Positions 32,896 to 41,394 of a stretch of DNA of 64,000 bases are shown here, one piece after another. The notes under the pieces are model-generated. The model made no database searches. It was given only the letters and a program-made list of their open reading frames with translations, and was not told where the DNA came from. Both the position numbers and the translations under genes were made by a program. Position 1 is the stretch's first letter. Each line of letters starts with the position of its first letter. The stretch comes from Pseudomonas maioricensis (GTDB lineage Bacteria; Pseudomonadota; Gammaproteobacteria; Pseudomonadales; Pseudomonadaceae): positions 59,960 to 123,959 of the forward strand of contig NZ_LOHG01000013.1 of assembly GCF_022790535.1 (NCBI RefSeq), in the 5' to 3' direction.

Positions 32896-33693
32896 TTACG
32901 AACAGAAATCCAGGGGCAGGCGCCGGGGAACAAATTGTCCTTTGCCCAGCTGTTCAGCATCGCGCAGCGTGCGCCAAGTGTAGTCCAGCGCGGTCTGTAC
33001 GGCGCTGACCAGGTTTTCGCCTTGTGCCAGACGACCTGCCAGAGCGCTGGCCAGTGTGCAGCCGGAGCCATGGTAACTGCCGGGGAGGCGCTGGCAGATA
33101 AAGGTGCGTGTTTCACCGCCACGGCTATATAGGCGGTTGTGGACTTCCACCTCGTCACCATGCCCGCCGGTGATCAGCAGGTGTTCGCAGAATGGCAGCA
33201 GCTTTTCAGCACATTCGTCAGCTGTGCCTTCCGGTAATTCGGCCAGGATACGGGCCTCCGGCAGATTCGGCGTCGCGATGGTTGCCAGCGGCAGCAAGCG
33301 TTCACGCATGGCATAGCCGACTTCATCCTTGCCCAGACGCCCGCCGCCGCCAGCGCGCAGCACTGGATCGCAGACCATCGGCAGGTGAGGGTTCGCTTCA
33401 AGCAGCTGCACGACGGTGTCGACCATTTCCAGAGAGCCGAGCATCCCCAGCTTTACCGCCGCCACGGTCGAGTCATTGAGTACTGCATTGGCTTGCGCCA
33501 GTACCCACTCGCGATCCAGCACCCTGAAGTCAATGACATTCACGGTGTCTTGTATGGTCAGTGCGGTAACTGCCGGGGCCGCATGGCAACCCTGGGCGAG
33601 CAATGCTTCGATATCTGCTTGCAGACCGGCACCACCACTTGGATCGTGACCGGAGAGGCAGAGGACAACAGGGCGGGAGCTATAGATATTCAT
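32896..33693 (-). CDS. thiD: Hydroxymethylpyrimidine/phosphomethylpyrimidine kinase
   Basis: Ribokinase-fold enzyme that phosphorylates hydroxymethylpyrimidine twice for thiamine synthesis. I use ATG 33693 (MNIYSSRPVVLCLSGHDPSGGAGLQADIEA, shown in part as LSGHDPSGGAGLQ), giving 265 residues; the open frame extends 20 residues further without family resemblance. Other signatures are the GGHGDEVEVHN loop and PGSYHGSGCTLASALA with the anion hole and catalytic base region. No TPP riboswitch is recognisable upstream. Confidence 0.95.
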   Translation of the reverse strand: MNIYSSRPVVLCLSGHDPSGGAGLQADIEALLAQGCHAAPAVTALTIQDTVNVIDFRVLDREWVLAQANAVLNDSTVAAVKLGMLGSLEMVDTVVQLLEANPHLPMVCDPVLRAGGGGRLGKDEVGYAMRERLLPLATIATPNLPEARILAELPEGTADECAEKLLPFCEHLLITGGHGDEVEVHNRLYSRGGETRTFICQRLPGSYHGSGCTLASALAGRLAQGENLVSAVQTALDYTWRTLRDAEQLGKGQFVPRRLPLDFCS

Positions 33694-34089
33694 GGTGCGC
33701 GAGCTTACCACTAAACTTTTTTTGGCACCGCTCAGCAGACTCGGAATTTTCATACGGCCATTGGAGATTCTGAGCAGATATTCAGGGTGTGAATTTACTT
33801 TATAAATTCACGGGCTGGCTGTAAGTGCTGATTTAGAGCCTTTTAAACGATTTCAGAAAATAGTGCATCAGACCTTTTGGCAGCTATGCTTTAGAGCGTT
33901 GGCATGAAATAGTGATGGCACTAACCCGGTACGGCTGTGTGAAGTGAGCGAGCCTGTGCAAACAGGCCCACATTGAGATAGTTGTTTCAGACTGACTGGA
34001 ACTACTCCAAAAAAATCAGGAACTGCAGAAAGCGTCGCTCCAATGGAAGGGGGTTAGCGACGTCAACTGACGGATCTATCCGGGGCTTT
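33694..34089. other. Intergenic region between divergent thiD and ladS-like genes
   Basis: About 396 bases, visibly more AT-rich than the surrounding genes between 33760 and 33900. Apart from the palindrome at 33789-33811 I see no ORF, terminator or REP element. It must contain the promoters of both divergent genes. Confidence 0.6.
33789..33811. promoter_or_regulatory. 9-5-9 palindrome, possible operator
   Basis: Perfect arms GTGAATTTA and TAAATTCAC with a 5-base centre, in the AT-rich divergent promoter region between thiD and the LadS-like kinase. The shape fits a dimeric regulator site; which protein would bind is unknown. Confidence 0.4.
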
Positions 34090-36084
34090 ATGCGCTATTT
34101 GTTGATCATGCTGGTCGCCTTGTTGTCGCAGCTAGCCAGTGCCGTCGACTTCGACGAGAGCACTCGCAGTCTTGCGTTGGGCCGAGCAGTTCAGGTTTTT
34201 GAAGATGTCAGCGGCGAAGCGACGATCAGTGATGTCAGCTCTGCGGCGATGTCTGCGAGCTTCCGCGACCTTGGCAGCGACACCCTGAACGCAGGCGTTT
34301 CCAACTCCGCCTTCTGGCTCAGGGTTGATTTGCGCTATCTACCCCGAGACGTCACCGCTCACCGTGACTGGCTGGTGGAACTGGCCTATCCCCCCATGGA
34401 TTACGTGGACTTTTACTTGCCGGATGCTCTTGGCACTCAGCACCTTGCCTGGCAGACCGGGGACATGCTCCCGTTCTCCAGCCGGCAGATCAAACAAGCC
34501 AACTATCTGTTCGAAGTCAGCCTTGAGCCTGGGCAAAGCAAGACCATTTACTTACGCGTGAAAAGCGCCGGCTCGATTCAGGTCCCCTTGAGTCTGTGGG
34601 ACAGCAGCGCCTATCTGGAAGAACAACCGCCGCGTATGTATGTGCTTGGCGTGTTGTATGGCGTACTTCTGGTCATGCTGATTTACAACCTGTGCATCTA
34701 TCTTGGCGTGCGTGACGTCAGCTACCTCTACTACGTTCTCTACATCGCACCTCTTGGGCTATATCAACTGGCACTTAACGGCATTGGCGTCGAGTTTCTG
34801 TGGCCAGAGAGTCCGTGGTTCGCCAATGTCGCGCCTTTGTTCCTGCTGATGATGTCGGTGCTGTTTGCCTGTCAGTTCGCCCGTTCTTTTTTGCAAACGA
34901 AGAAAGTTGGCCTTTGGCTCGATCACTCCCTGGTGCTCGTAATGGCAGCCGCAGGTGTGGTGATGTTGCTGAGCTTGTCACCTAATCTTGGCCTGGCGTT
35001 TCGCTTGTACGGTGGGTTGATGCTGATATTCACCGCGATGATCTTCGTCGCTGGTATCACTGCGATGTGTCATGGGGTTCGCGAGGCCCGGTATTTCGTT
35101 CTCGCCTGGGCTGCATTTCTGCTGGGCAGTGTGATTCACGTCGGCATGTTGTCGGGGTATTTGCCGCACACGTTCTTCACCATGTACGCCAACCAGATCG
35201 GCTCAGCCATGGAAGCGGCCCTTGTTTCCATCGCGTTGGCGGTGCGGATCAACCAAAGCCGCGAGGAACATGCGCAGATAATGCGCCAGGCCGGGGAAAA
35301 TCTGGAGCGGGCCAACCAGGCACTGGCGGCAAGCAACCGGCTCAAGGATGAGTTTCTCGCCACCCTCACTCATGAGTTGCGCACACCCATGAACGGCGTG
35401 ATCGGCTCGCTGGAGTTGATGCAGACCGTAGACCTGAACCCCGAACTTGCGTCTTACCATCAGACTGCCGCCAGTTCTGCGCAGGACATGATGGGCATGG
35501 TGAACGGCATTCTGACCCTCACCGAGTTGCAGGCCGGGCGGCTGCACGTCGTGCCTGAGCCCTTCGATTTACGCTGCCTCATCATGGCGCTCAAGGGGCA
35601 CTACAACGCAGCCGCGCAGAACAAAGGGCTCAGGTTAGCCGTCGATTGGGTTGAGCCATTGCGAACCGATCTGGTGGGGGATGTATACAAGCTGCGCCAG
35701 TGTCTGGAATGCCTGTTGGATAACGCCATTAAGTTCACTCAGTTCGGCTCGGTCAGAATTCGCGTTCAGGAACTGGAGCATGGTGAGGGCCAGGTTCAAC
35801 TGCTGATCGAGATAATCGACAGCGGTATAGGCTTTACCCGACTGGACGAATCAACCCTTTATCAGCATTTCTTTCAAGTGGACGGCTCATTGACTCGCCA
35901 ATATGGCGGGCTAGGCATCGGCCTGGCGATTTGTCGGCAGTTGATAGAACTGCAGGGCGGGCGACTTAGCCATCATTCTGCGCCCGGCGAGGGCAGTTGC
36001 TTTGCGCTTAAAGTGACGCTCGGCGTTTCAGCGCAAACATCTGCGCTCACTGAACGGCCCGTAAGGCTGCGCAGTGGTCTATGA
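34090..36084 (+). CDS. ladS: LadS-like 7TMR-DISM sensor histidine kinase without receiver domain
   Basis: A 664-residue membrane sensor kinase starting at ATG 34090. In order: signal peptide (LLIMLVALLSQLASA), a periplasmic 7TMR-DISM extracellular domain (about 22-175), seven membrane helices (about 180-375), a short coiled linker, HisKA with phospho-acceptor His428 in THELRTPMNGVIG, and an ATPase domain with DNAIKF, DSGIGF and GGLGIGLAICRQL. It lies next to thiD, where PAO1 has ladS (PA3974). P. aeruginosa LadS activates the GacS/GacA-rsmY/rsmZ pathway and has a C-terminal receiver; this protein ends about 20 residues after the ATPase domain. The symbol rests on synteny and architecture. A terminator follows 10 bases after the stop. 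Confidence 0.75.
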   Translation: MRYLLIMLVALLSQLASAVDFDESTRSLALGRAVQVFEDVSGEATISDVSSAAMSASFRDLGSDTLNAGVSNSAFWLRVDLRYLPRDVTAHRDWLVELAYPPMDYVDFYLPDALGTQHLAWQTGDMLPFSSRQIKQANYLFEVSLEPGQSKTIYLRVKSAGSIQVPLSLWDSSAYLEEQPPRMYVLGVLYGVLLVMLIYNLCIYLGVRDVSYLYYVLYIAPLGLYQLALNGIGVEFLWPESPWFANVAPLFLLMMSVLFACQFARSFLQTKKVGLWLDHSLVLVMAAAGVVMLLSLSPNLGLAFRLYGGLMLIFTAMIFVAGITAMCHGVREARYFVLAWAAFLLGSVIHVGMLSGYLPHTFFTMYANQIGSAMEAALVSIALAVRINQSREEHAQIMRQAGENLERANQALAASNRLKDEFLATLTHELRTPMNGVIGSLELMQTVDLNPELASYHQTAASSAQDMMGMVNGILTLTELQAGRLHVVPEPFDLRCLIMALKGHYNAAAQNKGLRLAVDWVEPLRTDLVGDVYKLRQCLECLLDNAIKFTQFGSVRIRVQELEHGEGQVQLLIEIIDSGIGFTRLDESTLYQHFFQVDGSLTRQYGGLGIGLAICRQLIELQGGRLSHHSAPGEGSCFALKVTLGVSAQTSALTERPVRLRSGL

Positions 36085-36094
36085 GGAGCAAGGC

Positions 36095-36131
36095 AAAAGC
36101 GCCGCAAATTCGTCGTATATGGCGCTTTTTA
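36095..36131 (+). terminator. Intrinsic terminator after the ladS-like gene
   Basis: Stem AAAAGCGCC / GGCGCTTTT with a 17-base loop, the 3' arm running into TTTTTAAT. Confidence 0.75.
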
Positions 36132-36201
36132 ATAGGCTGAGTGCGTGATTCACTTCGTGTCTGGCTGTGTTTGAAGCGCGCCCGACAGAGAGGAAATCGC
36201 C

Positions 36202-37851
36202 ATGAACCTGCATCAGTTCGCCGAAACCCACGAAGTCACCAATCAACCGCCCTCGCTCGATGGCGCCAATCTCTACCGTCTGGATCTGCCATTGCAACAA
36301 TGGTCGGACCGCTTCGGTGCGGGTTGGGCTGAGGCGCGAATTGATGCCTACGGTGCATTGGCGGGTGGCCCTCTGATGGAAGCCGGTTTTCTTGCCAATC
36401 AAAATAAACCGGTGTTCGCCAGCCATGACCGGTATGGGCATCGCATCGATCTGGTGGAGTTTCACCCTGCTTATCACCAGTTGATGCGTACGGCGGTTGA
36501 ACACGGTATTCCGTCATTGCCGTGGGCGGATCCTCAGCCCGGTGCTCACGTAGCGCGCGCGGCCATGAGCTACCTGCACAGCCAGGCCGAAGCAGGCAGT
36601 GGATGCCCATTGACCATGACCTTTGCCAGTGTGCCTGCGTTGAATGTGCAGCCTGGGCTGGCCGAGCAGTGGCTACCGAAGATCCTCGCCTGCGAATATG
36701 ACCCACGAAATGTCGGCATGGCACACAAGGCGGGTGTGACTATTGGCATGGCCATGACCGAAAAGCAGGGCGGTACCGATGTTCGGGCCAACACCACCCG
36801 GGCTTACCCCATCGGTGCTCCGGGTCCGGGGCAGGCTTATGAGCTGGTCGGACACAAGTGGTTCTGTTCGGCGCCGATGTGCGATGCGTTTTTGACTCTG
36901 GCGCAGACGGACAAGGGGCTGACCTGTTTCTTGCTGCCGCGCCATCGCCCGGATGACACCCGTAACGAGTTTTACATACAGCGACTGAAGAACAAGCTGG
37001 GCAATTGGTCCAACGCTTCCAGTGAAGTCGAGTTTCGCGGCGCATTCGCCTGGATGATCGGAGAAGAGGGGCGTGGCGTGCCGACAATCATCGAAATGGT
37101 TGCCATGACTCGTTTTGATTGCATGGTCGGCTCCAGCGCGCTGATGCGTCAGGCCTTGAGCCAGGCGACCCATCATTGTGCTCATCGTAGCGTCGGCGGG
37201 CGGGTGTTGGCTGATCAGCCACTCATGCAGAACGTCCTGGCTGATCTGGCGCTGGAGAGCGAAGCGGCGCTGGCCCTGAGCATGCGGATGGGGCGTGCGC
37301 TGGATCATCTGGATGATCCGCACGAGGCGCGTTTTGCCCGACTGGTCACGGCAGTGGGCAAGTACTGGATCTGCAAACGCGCACCGGCCATGATCAACGA
37401 GGCCGCTGAATGCATGGGCGGTGCGGGATATGTAGAGGACAGCATCCTGCCGCGGCTGTATCGCGAAGCGCCTGTCAACTCTACGTGGGAAGGTTCCGGC
37501 AACGTGCAGTGTCTGGATGTGTTGCGCGCCTTGTCCAAAGAGCCGGGCGTGCTCGATACCTTGTTTGCCGAGTTGGGTGATGGCCATGGAGATCAGGATC
37601 TGGCTGTACGTATCGATGGTCTGAAAGCGGCCTTTAGAGATACCAGCGATATCCAGTACCGCGCCCGGCAATTGACTGAGGACATCGCCTTGGCGCTGCA
37701 GGCCAAGTTACTGCTTGAAGCAGGTAATGCGGCGGTCAGCGATGCGTTTATCGCCAGTCGTCTGGCTTCTCGAAGCTCGGTTTACGGCACTCTGCCAAGA
37801 GGTGTTGATGTGCAAGCGCTGGTTGCACGATCCACTCCGATGGTTGGCTGA
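36202..37851 (+). CDS. AidB-like acyl-CoA dehydrogenase family flavoprotein
   Basis: A 549-residue flavoprotein that follows E. coli AidB along its whole length: THEVTNQPPSLDGANLYRLD at the start, AGSGCPLTMTFA, MAMTEKQGGTDVRANTTRA, HKWFCSAPMCDAFLTLAQT, KLGNWSNASSEVEF, MTRFDCMVGSSALMRQA, and the C-terminal YREAPVNSTWEGSGNVQCLDVL. AidB is an FAD-binding member of the acyl-CoA dehydrogenase family induced by alkylating agents; a DNA-protective role is proposed but its substrate is uncertain. Nothing nearby shows adaptive-response control, so an ordinary acyl-CoA role remains possible. Transcription is separate from the kinase gene, which ends in its own terminator. Confidence 0.88.
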   Translation: MNLHQFAETHEVTNQPPSLDGANLYRLDLPLQQWSDRFGAGWAEARIDAYGALAGGPLMEAGFLANQNKPVFASHDRYGHRIDLVEFHPAYHQLMRTAVEHGIPSLPWADPQPGAHVARAAMSYLHSQAEAGSGCPLTMTFASVPALNVQPGLAEQWLPKILACEYDPRNVGMAHKAGVTIGMAMTEKQGGTDVRANTTRAYPIGAPGPGQAYELVGHKWFCSAPMCDAFLTLAQTDKGLTCFLLPRHRPDDTRNEFYIQRLKNKLGNWSNASSEVEFRGAFAWMIGEEGRGVPTIIEMVAMTRFDCMVGSSALMRQALSQATHHCAHRSVGGRVLADQPLMQNVLADLALESEAALALSMRMGRALDHLDDPHEARFARLVTAVGKYWICKRAPAMINEAAECMGGAGYVEDSILPRLYREAPVNSTWEGSGNVQCLDVLRALSKEPGVLDTLFAELGDGHGDQDLAVRIDGLKAAFRDTSDIQYRARQLTEDIALALQAKLLLEAGNAAVSDAFIASRLASRSSVYGTLPRGVDVQALVARSTPMVG

Positions 37852-37881
37852 GGCACATAGCCCGCCGGGATTGCCTGGATA

Positions 37882-37974
37882 CTTGTGGGAGCGAGGCTTG
37901 CCCGCGATATAGACGCTGCGGTGTATCAGATAGAGCGAGTCGCCCATATCGCGGGCAAGCCTCGCTCCCACAAG
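37882..37974. repeat. REPIN-type inverted repeat (GAGGCTTGCCCGCGA class)
   Basis: Arms CTTGTGGGAGCGAGGCTTGC and GCAAGCCTCGCTCCCACAAG are perfect complements around a spacer of about 53 bases. It occupies a third of the 303-base gap between the AidB-like gene and amn; the rest (37975-38154) has no gene and should hold the amn promoter. Confidence 0.92.
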
Positions 37975-38154
37975 TCCATGTATGCCGTAAGTTGGTAGCA
38001 CCTCTGGAATATTTGGTGTTTATCCCGGCCTTTCCCAATTAAAGTCGGTCTCACCTGACCATGACCAGGCAATACCTTCCGCACTACGCCACTAGTGCCT
38101 TCCCTCTGCGATGCAGGCAAGATGGGCCACTGCAAGATCAGAAGGATACCAATC

Positions 38155-39618
38155 GTGACCGAAACCTTTATCGTCGTGGATACCCCCGAACAAGCCGTGG
38201 ATCGCCTTGCTGAACTGCATGAGCGCGCAACCAGTGCGTTGAGTCAGGCACTCAAGCGCTACCTGAAGGACCGGGTCGAGCCTGATGCAGCTCAGCGTTC
38301 CCTGTTTCGCTACCCGGAGTTACGCCTGACTTATCACTGTCAGGGCGAAGTGCCGCTGACCACTCGGGCCTACGCCAAGGTCCAGTTGCCGGGCAACTAC
38401 AGCGTGACCGTGACTCACCCGGCCGCCTTCCGCAAATACCTGCTCGAACAACTCGGGCCCTTGATGAACGACTTCACGATTACGGTTGAGGTCGGCGTCA
38501 GCGAACAGAATATTCCGTACCCCTATGTGGTTGAGCAGGGCGATGAGCTGGCGGGCTCTGGCGTAACGGCTGCAGCGCTCGCGCGGGTTTTCCCCAGCAC
38601 CGACCTGTCTGCCGCCACCGACGGCATCGCTGATGGCCTTTATGACTGGGCCAATACTGATCCACTGCCGCTGGCCTTGTTCGATGCCGCCCGGGTCGAT
38701 TTTTCGTTGCGTCGCCTGGTGCATTACACCGGTAGCGATTGGCGTCATGTGCAGCCGTGGATCCTGCTGACCAACTATCACCGCTACGTTGACCAGTTCA
38801 TCGTTCACGGCCTGGAAAAGCTGCGCGAAGACCCGCGCTTTGTGCGCATGGTGTTGCCGGGTAACGTCATCGTCGAAAAGAGCATGGATCACGGTGAAGC
38901 GCAGGCCATTGTTGCCAGTGTGGTATGGCATCGTTATCAAATGCCGGCTTATCACCTGATCGCCGAAGACGGTCATGGCGTGACGCTGGTCAACATCGGT
39001 GTCGGCCCGTCCAACGCCAAGAACATCACCGATCACCTCGCCGTGCTGCGTCCGCATTGCTGGTTGATGATTGGTCACTGCGGCGGCCTTCGCCAGTCCC
39101 AGACGATCGGCGACTATGTGCTGGCTCACGCTTACATGCGTCGCGACGGGATTCTCGATCGCGTACTGCCGCCTCATATCCCGATCCCGGCCCTCGCCGA
39201 AGTGCAGCTGGCTCTTCAGGAGTCGGCAGCGCAGATCACCGGCGAGCGTGGCGACGACCTGAAGAAGCGGCTGCGTACCGGCACGGTGCTGACCTATGAC
39301 GACCGTAACTGGGAGTTGCGTTGGGCGCAGGAGCGTCCGCTGATCAACCTGTCCCGTGCAGTTGCTGTGGACATGGAAAGCGGCACCATCGCCGCTCAGG
39401 GTTATCGCTTGCGGGTTCCGTACGGCACGTTGCTCTGCGTCTCGGACAAACCGCTGCACAGTGAAATCAAACTGCCTGGCTCTGCCAACGCGTTCTACGA
39501 ACGAGCGGTCAGCCAGCATTTGAAGATCGGTATTGCCGCGCTGGACCTGATGCGCACTCAGCTCAACTCGCTGCATTCACGCAAACTGCGCAGCTTTGAT
39601 GAGCCGCCGTTCCGTTGA
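38155..39618 (+). CDS. amn: AMP nucleosidase
   Basis: Hydrolyses AMP to adenine and ribose 5-phosphate, helping set adenylate levels. I place the start at GTG 38155, preceded by AGAAGGA at good spacing, giving 487 residues that begin VTETFIVVDTPEQAVDRL; the frame is open 60 bases further upstream without resemblance. An N-terminal AMN-specific domain (to about 180) is followed by a nucleoside-phosphorylase fold: VTLVNIGVGPSNAKNITDHL, MIGHCGGLR, VLAHAYMRRDG, AVDMESGTIAAQGYR. The length matches E. coli Amn (484). A terminator follows. Confidence 0.95.
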   Translation: MTETFIVVDTPEQAVDRLAELHERATSALSQALKRYLKDRVEPDAAQRSLFRYPELRLTYHCQGEVPLTTRAYAKVQLPGNYSVTVTHPAAFRKYLLEQLGPLMNDFTITVEVGVSEQNIPYPYVVEQGDELAGSGVTAAALARVFPSTDLSAATDGIADGLYDWANTDPLPLALFDAARVDFSLRRLVHYTGSDWRHVQPWILLTNYHRYVDQFIVHGLEKLREDPRFVRMVLPGNVIVEKSMDHGEAQAIVASVVWHRYQMPAYHLIAEDGHGVTLVNIGVGPSNAKNITDHLAVLRPHCWLMIGHCGGLRQSQTIGDYVLAHAYMRRDGILDRVLPPHIPIPALAEVQLALQESAAQITGERGDDLKKRLRTGTVLTYDDRNWELRWAQERPLINLSRAVAVDMESGTIAAQGYRLRVPYGTLLCVSDKPLHSEIKLPGSANAFYERAVSQHLKIGIAALDLMRTQLNSLHSRKLRSFDEPPFR

Positions 39619-39635
39619 TTAATTAGGTGATGAAC

Positions 39636-39667
39636 GAAAGGGCCATTAAAGTGGCCCTTTCTGTTTT
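39636..39667 (+). terminator. Intrinsic terminator after amn
   Basis: Perfect stem GAAAGGGCCA / TGGCCCTTTC with a 6-base loop, followed by TGTTTT. Confidence 0.9.
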
Positions 39668-39685
39668 CCGAATACCAAAACTTTC

Positions 39686-40318
39686 ATGCCCCGTACCCAG
39701 CGTCCTCCTGCTCGTCGCCCATCACCTGCCAATGCCGGTGCAAACCGCCGTGTCGCCAAGGCTCCGCCTGCCGAGCCAAAACTGATCCTGTTCAACAAAC
39801 CATTCGATGTGCTGACCCAGTTCAGTGATGCTGAAGGGCGGGCGACGCTCAAGGATTTCATCGAGATCCCCGGTATTTATCCTGCCGGGCGACTGGATCG
39901 GGACAGCGAAGGATTGTTGCTGCTGACCAACGACGGCCAGCTTCAAGCACGCATCGCTGACCCGAAACACAAACTGCCCAAGACGTACTGGGTGCAGGTT
40001 GAAGGCGAGCCCAGTGCCGAACAGATGCAGCAATTGCGTGACGGCGTGCAGCTCAATGATGGCCCGACCTTGCCCGCTCAGGCACGGCAACTGGACGAAC
40101 CACAACTTTGGCCGCGCGACCCACCGGTGCGCTTTCGTAAAAGCGTGCCGACCAGTTGGCTGGAGCTGATCATCAAGGAAGGCCGCAACCGCCAGGTCCG
40201 GCGCATGACCGCTGCGGTAGGTCTGCCGACGTTAAGGCTGGTTCGGGTGAGGATCGGCGACTGGACAATCGAAGGGCTTGATCAGGGGCAATGGCGGGAA
40301 GTGCCTGCGAGGTTGTAG
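39686..40318 (+). CDS. rluE: 23S rRNA pseudouridine synthase RluE-like
   Basis: A 210-residue RsuA-family pseudouridine synthase; RluE modifies U2457 of 23S rRNA. The catalytic Asp lies in AGRLDRDSEGLLLLTNDG, with KPFDVLTQF upstream and KEGRNRQVRRMTAAVGLPTL downstream, all family motifs. There is no S4 RNA-binding domain; instead the first 28 residues are basic and Pro/Ala-rich (RTQRPPARRPSPANAG), as in other RluE proteins. ATG 39686 is 24 bases after the amn terminator stem, so it likely has its own promoter or depends on read-through. Confidence 0.9.
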   Translation: MPRTQRPPARRPSPANAGANRRVAKAPPAEPKLILFNKPFDVLTQFSDAEGRATLKDFIEIPGIYPAGRLDRDSEGLLLLTNDGQLQARIADPKHKLPKTYWVQVEGEPSAEQMQQLRDGVQLNDGPTLPAQARQLDEPQLWPRDPPVRFRKSVPTSWLELIIKEGRNRQVRRMTAAVGLPTLRLVRVRIGDWTIEGLDQGQWREVPARL

Positions 40319-40332
40319 CGCGGGTTAGAACT

Positions 40333-40420
40333 TGTGGGAGTAGAGCTTGCTCGCGATACAGGCAACGCGGTCTAAAGTGAATCGCGTCCAGCCCTGTCGC
40401 GAGCAAGCTCTGCTCCCACA
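40333..40420. repeat. REPIN-type inverted repeat
   Basis: Arms TGTGGGAGTAGAGCTTGCTC and GAGCAAGCTCTGCTCCCACA around a spacer of about 48 bases, between the convergent rluE and DUF2788 genes. It is directly followed by a second, unrelated inverted repeat. Confidence 0.9.
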
Positions 40421-40434
40421 TAGACCGCGCGATC

Positions 40435-40528
40435 CCGTAGGACCGGTTGCAGCCGGGAGGACGTCGGAGCATTTGCTAAATATCCTTCGCCTGAAATACT
40501 CCCTCCCGGCTAAAGCCAGTCCTACGGG
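40435..40528. repeat. Second inverted repeat, different class
   Basis: Arms CCCGTAGGACCGGTTGCAGC and the imperfect GCTAAAGCCAGTCCTACGGG; an inner pair GCCGGGAGG / CCTCCCGGC is perfect. The tips GTAGGAC / GTCCTAC resemble REPIN tips but the body (ACCGGCTTTAGCCGGGAGG-like) is a separate class found once in this window. Confidence 0.8.
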
Positions 40529-40578
40529 GCGGGATCAGTGCTTGCAGGCAAACATAGAATCTCCCACATGAAGTTGCA

Positions 40579-40779
40579 TTAGCTTTCTAGATAAGCAATC
40601 ACAACGGTCTTGATCACAAACGCCATAATTCCCAAGCCCAGCACGAAGAACAGGATCAGGGTACCAAACCGTCCGGCTTTGGACTTTTTCGCCAGATCCC
40701 AGACGATGAAGCCCATGAAGCCGACAAGAAGGGTGATGAGGATCGTCATCATCCATTGCTCGAAAACTTCAGGCTCCAT
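40579..40779 (-). CDS. DUF2788 family small membrane protein
   Basis: A 66-residue protein with two membrane helices: about residues 10-29 (MTILITLLVGFMGFIVWDLA) and 40-62 (LILFFVLGLGIMAFVIKTVV). Between them is a basic loop, KKSKAGRFG. This matches the DUF2788 family, common in pseudomonads and of unknown function. It lies 17 bases after the Lrp-type regulator on the same strand, so the two are probably cotranscribed. Confidence 0.88.
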   Translation of the reverse strand: MEPEVFEQWMMTILITLLVGFMGFIVWDLAKKSKAGRFGTLILFFVLGLGIMAFVIKTVVIAYLES

Positions 40780-40796
40780 GACTTATCTCCAGACCA

Positions 40797-41276
40797 TCAG
40801 TTGCGCAGGTGTACCAAGGGTAACTCGGTGCTGGCCAGAACCTGATTGAGCACAAAGCTCGATTTCACGCTGGTCACACCGTCGATGCGGGTAAGGTGCC
40901 CTAATAGCAGTTTCTGATAGTGATCCATGTCAGCCACCACCACTTTCAACTGATAGTCCGCATCCATACCGGTCACCAGGCTGCATTCGAGCACTTGTGG
41001 CAGGTTGCGAATTTGCGCCTCGAAGTTCTCGAAGCGGTCTGGCGTATGTCGATCCATGCCAATCAGCACGTAGGCCGTCAGGTTCAGGCCGAGTTTTTTT
41101 CGGTCCAGCAGTGCAACCTGCCTGACGATATAACCGTCGTCTTCCAGTTGCTTGACGCGTCGTGAGCAGGGCGAAGGGGACAGACCGATACGTTCAGCCA
41201 GTTCCTGATTGGAGATGCGCGCGTCGCGCTGCAATTCCGCCAAAATACTCAGGTCATATCTGTCGAGTTTGCTCAC
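40797..41276 (-). CDS. Lrp/AsnC family transcriptional regulator
   Basis: A 159-residue regulator with an N-terminal winged helix-turn-helix (LDRYDLSILAELQRDARIS...LAERIGLSPSPCSRRVKQLE) and a C-terminal RAM/ligand-binding domain (YVLIGMDRHTP, ECSLVTGMDADYQLKVVVAD). The frame is open to GTG 41285, but the AGGAAGG ribosome site lies 8 bases before the GTG at 41276, which also matches the family start VSKLDRYD. Such proteins usually respond to amino acids and control a nearby gene; no metabolic target lies alongside. The 441-base region upstream probably contains its own operator. Confidence 0.93.
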   Translation of the reverse strand: MSKLDRYDLSILAELQRDARISNQELAERIGLSPSPCSRRVKQLEDDGYIVRQVALLDRKKLGLNLTAYVLIGMDRHTPDRFENFEAQIRNLPQVLECSLVTGMDADYQLKVVVADMDHYQKLLLGHLTRIDGVTSVKSSFVLNQVLASTELPLVHLRN

Positions 41277-41394
41277 GAAGTTCACCTTCCTAGGTTCGAT
41301 TGCGCTGAATTATTCATCCGAAGCTAAAAATTGCGCAAGTAATGTTTTATCCAGCAACATTAGCAATCCTGTGCTGATGCCTCAGGCCTATTCT

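Noticed and set aside
33694..34089. Possible TPP riboswitch upstream of thiD
   Set aside because: The conserved THI-box elements (CTGAGA and the GACC/ACCTG-type segments) are not found in order in the thiD leader.
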